Source: Cellulosimicrobium sp. Marseille-Q4280
GTDB taxonomy: Bacteria; Actinomycetota; Actinomycetes; Actinomycetales; Cellulomonadaceae
Length of the DNA stretch: 64,000 nucleotides
NCBI RefSeq assembly: GCF_943181405.1
Contig: NZ_CALPBY010000006.1
Span: 124,001-188,000, forward strand
Direction: 5' to 3'
In this document: piece after piece, positions 60,390-64,000 of the stretch
Numbering within the stretch: position 1 is the stretch's first letter
How the letters are laid out: every line of letters begins with the position of its first letter
Notes under the pieces: generated by a model
The model's database searches: none
What the model was told of the DNA's origin: nothing
The model's input: the letters and a program-made list of their open reading frames with translations, nothing else
Position numbers and translations under genes: made by a program

Positions 60390-61982
60390 GTGCGCACGGT
60401 AGACGCCGTCGTCGTCGGCGCGGGGCCCAACGGCCTCGTGGCCGCGAACGCGCTCGTCGACGCGGGGTGGGACGTCCTGGTCCTCGAGGCCCAGGACACG
60501 CCCGGCGGCGCCGTCCGGACCGCCGAGGTGGCAGCGCCCGGCTTCCGCACCGACCTGTTCAGCGCGTTCTACCCGCTCGCCGCCGGCTCCTCCGTGATCC
60601 GCGGCCTGCACCTCGAGGACCACGGGCTCGCGTGGTCGCGCGCGCCGTCGGTCCTCGCGCACGTGCTCGACGACGGCCGCGCCGCCGTGCTGCACGACGA
60701 CCCCGAGGACACGGCGGCCGGGCTCGAGGGCTTCGCCCCGGGCGACGGCGAGGCCTGGCTGCGGATGTTCGAGTCCTGGACACGCGTCCGCGACCCGCTG
60801 CTCGACGCGCTCTTCAGCCCACTGCCGGCCGCGGGTCCGGTCGTGCGGCTGCTGCGCCGGCTCGGCGTGCCCGGCGCGCTCGACCTCGCGCGCCTCGCCA
60901 CGCTGCCCGTGCGTCGCCTGGCGGACGAGACCTTCCGCGGCGAGGGCGGCGGCCTGCTGCTCACGGGCAACGCGATGCACGCCGACGTCCCGCCCGACGC
61001 CGGGGGCAGCGGCGTGTACGGGTGGCTGCTCGCGATGCTCGGCCAGGACGTCGGCTTCCCCGTGCCGGTCGGCGGGGCGGGGATGCTCGCCGAGGCGCTC
61101 GCGTCGCGGCTCGCCGCCGGCGGCGGGGAGCTCGTCACGGGCGCCCGCGTGGACCGGGTGCACGTCGCGGGCGGTCGCGCGGTGGGCGTGCGCACCGCGC
61201 AGGGCGAGCACGTCCGCGCCCGGCGCGCCGTGCTCGCCGACGTCACCGCGCCCACGCTGTACCGGGACCTCGTGGGCGCCTCGCACCTGCCCCCGCGCCT
61301 CGTCCGCGACCTCGAGCGGTTCCAGTGGGACCACCCGACGTTCAAGCTCAACTGGGCCCTCGACCGGCCGCTGCCGTGGACCGCCGAGGGAGCCGTCGGC
61401 GCAGGGACCGTGCACCTCGGCGTGGACCGGTCCGGCTTCGTCGACGTGGCGGCGGACCTCTCGAAGGGCCACGTCCCGGCCCGCCCGTTCCTCGTCCTCG
61501 GCCAGATGACGACGTCCGACCCGTCGCGCTCGCCGCGCGGGACCGAGTCCGCGTGGGCCTACACGCACGTCCCGCACGGCGTCGCGTGGACGCCCGAGGC
61601 GGTCGAGGACGAGGTCCAGCGCATGGAGAACGCGGTGGAGCGCGTTGCACCGGGCTTCCGCGACGCCGTCGTCGGCCGCCACGTCCAGAGCCCGGCCGAC
61701 CTCGAGCACGCCGACGCCAACCTCGTCGGCGGAGCCGTCAACGGCGGGACGTCGGCCATCCACCAGCAGCTGTTCCTCCGACCGACCCCGGGGCTCGGGC
61801 GACCGGAGACGCCGGTCGCCGGGCTCTATCTCGCGAGCGCGTCCGCCCACCCCGGGGGCGGCGTGCACGGCGCGTGCGGCTGGAACGCCGCCCGGGCCGC
61901 GCTGGGGGCCGCAGGCGGGTGGCAGGCCGTCCCGCGCGCGCTCGCGCGCTCGGCGTGGGCCCGCCTGCTCCGAGAGACCTGA
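60390..61982 (+). CDS. Phytoene-desaturase-like FAD oxidoreductase (PYROXD2-like)
   Basis: 530 residues. N-terminal FAD dinucleotide motif VVVGAGPNGLVAANALVDAGWDVLVLEAQDTPGGAVRT, and the C-terminal YLASASAHPGGGVHGACGWNAARAAL closing motif, typical of the PYROXD2/CrtI-like amine-oxidase group. No carotenoid genes are adjacent, so I do not call it a carotenoid enzyme. GTG 60390, with a purine-rich GAGCGAGGG site upstream; lies 52 nt after the dehydrogenase. Confidence 0.85.
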   Translation: MRTVDAVVVGAGPNGLVAANALVDAGWDVLVLEAQDTPGGAVRTAEVAAPGFRTDLFSAFYPLAAGSSVIRGLHLEDHGLAWSRAPSVLAHVLDDGRAAVLHDDPEDTAAGLEGFAPGDGEAWLRMFESWTRVRDPLLDALFSPLPAAGPVVRLLRRLGVPGALDLARLATLPVRRLADETFRGEGGGLLLTGNAMHADVPPDAGGSGVYGWLLAMLGQDVGFPVPVGGAGMLAEALASRLAAGGGELVTGARVDRVHVAGGRAVGVRTAQGEHVRARRAVLADVTAPTLYRDLVGASHLPPRLVRDLERFQWDHPTFKLNWALDRPLPWTAEGAVGAGTVHLGVDRSGFVDVAADLSKGHVPARPFLVLGQMTTSDPSRSPRGTESAWAYTHVPHGVAWTPEAVEDEVQRMENAVERVAPGFRDAVVGRHVQSPADLEHADANLVGGAVNGGTSAIHQQLFLRPTPGLGRPETPVAGLYLASASAHPGGGVHGACGWNAARAALGAAGGWQAVPRALARSAWARLLRET

Positions 61983-61986
61983 CGCG

Positions 61987-62427
61987 TCAGGCCGTGCGCC
62001 GCTCGGCGAGGAACGCCAGCCGGCGCAGGGTCTCGCGGTTGCGCGGCGCGATCACGGCGCTGCGCACGGGCTTCGGCACGAGCGTGCCCGGGCCGCGGTC
62101 GGCGTCCTCGACGATGCGGACCCGGCACGTGTCGGGGCCCGACCCGACGACGTCGATCCGGACGTGCGCCTCCCCCGCCGGCCAGCCGCGGGCCTGGATG
62201 TCGATCGAGCCCTGCGGGTCCCACGCGCGCACGACCGTCTCGTCGTCGAGCAGCGCCGGCCACAGGCCCACCGAGTGGAGGATGCGTGCGCCGGGTGCGG
62301 GCCAGCCGTCGTCGACGGCGCGGATGCGGGCGGTGCCCACGACCCAGGTCGCGTAGGTCCAGCCGTCGGCGAGCACGGCCAGGACCGCGTCCTTCGAGCA
62401 GCGCACGGTCCGCGTGACGGTCACCAT
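61987..62427 (-). CDS. SRPBCC (polyketide cyclase/START-like) protein
   Basis: 146 residues with the helix-grip pattern VTVTRTVRCSKDAVLAVLADGWTYATWVVGTARIRAVDDGWP, strands through the middle and a long C-terminal helix. The fold binds hydrophobic ligands; function unknown. ATG 62427 is preceded at 6 nt by TACGGT and no ribosome site. It converges with the FAD oxidoreductase gene (4-nt gap between stop codons). Confidence 0.8.
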   Translation of the reverse strand: MVTVTRTVRCSKDAVLAVLADGWTYATWVVGTARIRAVDDGWPAPGARILHSVGLWPALLDDETVVRAWDPQGSIDIQARGWPAGEAHVRIDVVGSGPDTCRVRIVEDADRGPGTLVPKPVRSAVIAPRNRETLRRLAFLAERRTA

Positions 62428-62433
62428 GGTCCG

Positions 62434-62439
62434 ACCGTA
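62434..62439 (-). promoter_or_regulatory. Candidate -10 for leaderless SRPBCC transcript
   Basis: TACGGT on the minus strand, 6 nt before ATG 62427, no ribosome site. Confidence 0.45.
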
Positions 62440-62555
62440 GCCACGACCCGCCCACTGGCAACCCGCGGGGGGCGTACGGTGGAAGTTCGGGGAGACTCCG
62501 CGTCCCCCCGGGACCGAGAGACCGTGATGGGCGATCCAGCGCGGCGGACTCGCTA

Positions 62556-62572
62556 CTGGCGTCGGTCGCCAG
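62556..62572 (+). promoter_or_regulatory. Small hairpin before the first GAF-ANTAR gene
   Basis: CTGGCG-TCGGT-CGCCAG, a 6-bp stem with 5-nt loop, 15 nt before ATG 62588. Position only is suggestive. Confidence 0.3.
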
Positions 62573-62587
62573 ACGGGACGCAGACCC

Positions 62588-63259
62588 ATGGCTCTCTCCA
62601 GCTATCTCCACGAGTTCGCGGCGCGTGCCGCGGACGCCCTCGGCGGAGACCTCGAGGCGTCCATCACGGTCCGCGAGCACGGCATCACGATGCGCGCCGG
62701 CAGCAGCGGGGACGGCGCCGGACGGTGCGACCAGGCAGAGGCCAGGGCCGACGCCGGGCCCTGCATCGACGCGATGATCGGGAAGTCCGTCCTCGTCGTC
62801 GCGGACGTCGCACAGGAGTCACGGTGGGACGCGTGGCGCGAGCAGACGACGCGCGAGGGGTTCGCCAAGGCGCTCGCCGTGCCCTCGGAGGTCAGCCCGG
62901 GCGTGTCCGTCGCGCTCAACCTGTACTCCCGGTCCCCGGACGGCTGGCCCGCCGAGATGCTCGGGACGGCCGACGCGTGCGCGCGCCTGATCGCCGCGGG
63001 CGTGCGCCTGCACCTGCAGTTCGCCGACGTCGAGGACGCGGCGGCCGGGCTGTACCGGAGCATGTCGGACGGCGTCGCCGTCGAGCGGGCCGTCGGCGCG
63101 ATCATGGAGACCAACGGCTGCTCCCAGGACGAGGCCCGCGAGGTGCTGCGGTCGGCGTCGGAGCACCGCGGCGTGAGCCGGCGCGTGATCGCCGAGTCGA
63201 TCCTCCGCTCGCTCGCGCCGGGCAGCGGGGACGACGTCGTCGACGACCGCGAGCGCTGA
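62588..63259 (+). CDS. GAF-ANTAR RNA-binding regulator (first of two)
   Basis: 223 residues. GAF sensory domain (about 10-150, GRCDQAEARADAGPCIDAMIGKS ... LNLYSRSPDGWP) and a C-terminal ANTAR domain (about 155-210: LYRSMSDGVAVERAVGAIMETNGCSQDEAREVLRSASEHRGVSRRVIAESIL), a three-helix bundle that binds hairpin pairs in mRNA leaders and prevents termination. Start ATG 62588 has no strong ribosome site. Confidence 0.9.
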   Translation: MALSSYLHEFAARAADALGGDLEASITVREHGITMRAGSSGDGAGRCDQAEARADAGPCIDAMIGKSVLVVADVAQESRWDAWREQTTREGFAKALAVPSEVSPGVSVALNLYSRSPDGWPAEMLGTADACARLIAAGVRLHLQFADVEDAAAGLYRSMSDGVAVERAVGAIMETNGCSQDEAREVLRSASEHRGVSRRVIAESILRSLAPGSGDDVVDDRER

Positions 63260-63338
63260 CGACAGCGCGCGAGCACGCGGATCGGTGGAAAACTTGTCGG
63301 TCTGGCAGGGTGAGGGTGGACAGGAGGAAGGGGGCGCG

Positions 63339-64000
63339 GTGGACGCGTCGGCGCTGCTCGGACTGCTCGCGCGGTCGCTCGCAGGCATCGACCCCGACAT
63401 GGCGATGCCCTCGCGGCTGTGCCGCGCGTGCGTCGAGATCCTCGGGGCGCAGAGCGGCGCGCTGACCGTGCGCGCCACGCCTGAGGACCGCGTGACGGTC
63501 AGCTCTTCCGACGGGATGTCGGCGGAGATCGAGGACCTCGAGGAGCTGCTCGGCGAAGGGCCGGGCCAGCTCGCGCTCGACGAGGACCGCATCGTCGTCA
63601 CCGAGCTCGACGGCGACAGCCCGACGGACCGGTCCTTTCCCGTCTTCTCGCACCTCGTGGCCTCCATCACCGGCCCGGCCACGGCGTACGCCGTGCCCAT
63701 GCACGCCGGGGGCCGGGTCATCGGGGTGCTCAGCCTCTACGTCACGACCAGCCGGCTCGCGCGCGACGCCGACGACGTCCAGTTCCTCGCCGACGCCGTC
63801 GGGACGGCCCTGCTCGGTGAGATCGAGTCGATCGACTGGTCGGCCAGGTCCCGCATCCACCAAGCGACCGGCATGGTCACGGCTCAGCTGCACATCTCGC
63901 CGCGCGACGCGCTGGCGGTCCTGCGCGCGCACGCGTTCGCCGGCTCCGCCACGCTGGAGGACGTCGCGCAGGACGTGCTCGCGCGACGCATCGGCTTCAC
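63339..64000 (+). CDS. GAF-ANTAR RNA-binding regulator (second, cut by window end)
   Basis: 220 residues visible; the end lies outside. GAF domain (about 5-150, ALTVRATPEDRVTVSSSDGM ... YAVPMHAGGRVIGVLSLYV) and the start of ANTAR (SRIHQATGMVTAQLHISPRDALAVLRAHAFAGSATLEDVAQDVLARRI). GTG 63339 has AGGAGG 11 nt upstream, slightly long spacing. It follows the first GAF-ANTAR gene by 79 nt; the GAF domains differ clearly, so they likely sense different signals. Confidence 0.85.
   Translation, partial: MDASALLGLLARSLAGIDPDMAMPSRLCRACVEILGAQSGALTVRATPEDRVTVSSSDGMSAEIEDLEELLGEGPGQLALDEDRIVVTELDGDSPTDRSFPVFSHLVASITGPATAYAVPMHAGGRVIGVLSLYVTTSRLARDADDVQFLADAVGTALLGEIESIDWSARSRIHQATGMVTAQLHISPRDALAVLRAHAFAGSATLEDVAQDVLARRIGF

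Noticed and set aside
60390-61982. Carotenoid biosynthesis (CrtI) gene
   Set aside because: It belongs to the PYROXD2-like branch by its motifs and no crtB/crtE genes are present.
1-64000. tRNA or rRNA genes and insertion sequences
   Set aside because: I found no T-loop consensus with a matching cloverleaf, no rRNA-like stretches and no transposase motifs with terminal repeats.

Overview
This is a very GC-rich actinobacterial chromosome segment with strong third-position GC bias, frequent GTG starts, 4-nt GTGA/ATGA overlaps between operon genes, and several genes that appear to start at the 5' end of their transcript (TANNNT box 6-7 nt before the start codon). Gene content (WxL/DUF916 surface proteins, many secreted carbohydrate-active multidomain proteins, GAF-ANTAR regulators, MetE/MetF under a SAM riboswitch) fits a Cellulomonadaceae/Promicromonosporaceae-type organism such as Cellulosimicrobium or a close relative; that assignment is inference. 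I saw no tRNA, rRNA, CRISPR, transposase or phage genes.

Layout. 1-4.1 kb: end of a small membrane protein, a sortase-type surface protein with eight SpaA/prealbumin-like repeats, and a GNAT acetyltransferase. 4.1-10.9 kb: a carboxylate-uptake cluster, cstA, a YbdD-like small protein, a LytS/LytTR two-component system, a small two-TM protein and a sodium:monocarboxylate symporter. 11.7-15.6 kb: promoter, SAM-I riboswitch, a 38-codon leader ORF, metF and metE. 15.6-20.1 kb: two inverted tandem-repeat arrays flanking a small membrane protein, a VOC protein and an FBP (EF-G-binding) protein, then an MMPL transporter. 20.3-35.1 kb: a secreted carbohydrate region holding a PA14/propeller/CBM/DUF1080 fusion, a PhzF-like enzyme, an MFS transporter, a DUF916+WxL pair, two Tat-exported sugar isomerase/epimerase paralogues, and a 1238-residue sugar dehydrogenase with PKD and Ig-like domains. 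Two of these genes share a nearly identical promoter/operator block. 35.4-40.3 kb: an overlapping operon of BadF-type sugar kinase, MurR/RpiR regulator and FAD/Fe-S 2-hydroxyacid dehydrogenase, suggestive of amino-sugar or cell-wall sugar salvage. 40.4-49.3 kb: small regulators and housekeeping enzymes (RsbW-like ATPase, degenerate uridine-kinase-like protein, CPBP protease, AlkD, SDRs, glutathione peroxidase, MFS, XRE regulator). 49.3-55.6 kb: secreted tripeptidyl-aminopeptidase-like hydrolase, then a LysR/purine permease/nucleoside deaminase unit and an ArsB/NhaD-like permease. 55.8-62.4 kb: a sugar ABC importer without its ATPase, a zinc alcohol dehydrogenase, a phytoene-desaturase-like oxidoreductase and an SRPBCC protein. 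62.6-64 kb: two GAF-ANTAR regulators, the second cut by the window end.

The most unusual signals are repeats and regulation rather than a single gene: palindromic elements that lie inside the reading frames of metE and the FAD/Fe-S oxidase, a 15-bp core shared by two inverted tandem arrays at convergent gene junctions, a riboswitch whose P1 stem contains the ribosome site of a leader ORF coupled to metF, and a duplicated promoter/operator that ties a secreted sugar dehydrogenase to a secreted sugar isomerase/epimerase. The last, with the DUF1080 fusion, is the best candidate for an undescribed system: extracytoplasmic sugar oxidation followed by keto-sugar cleavage or isomerisation.
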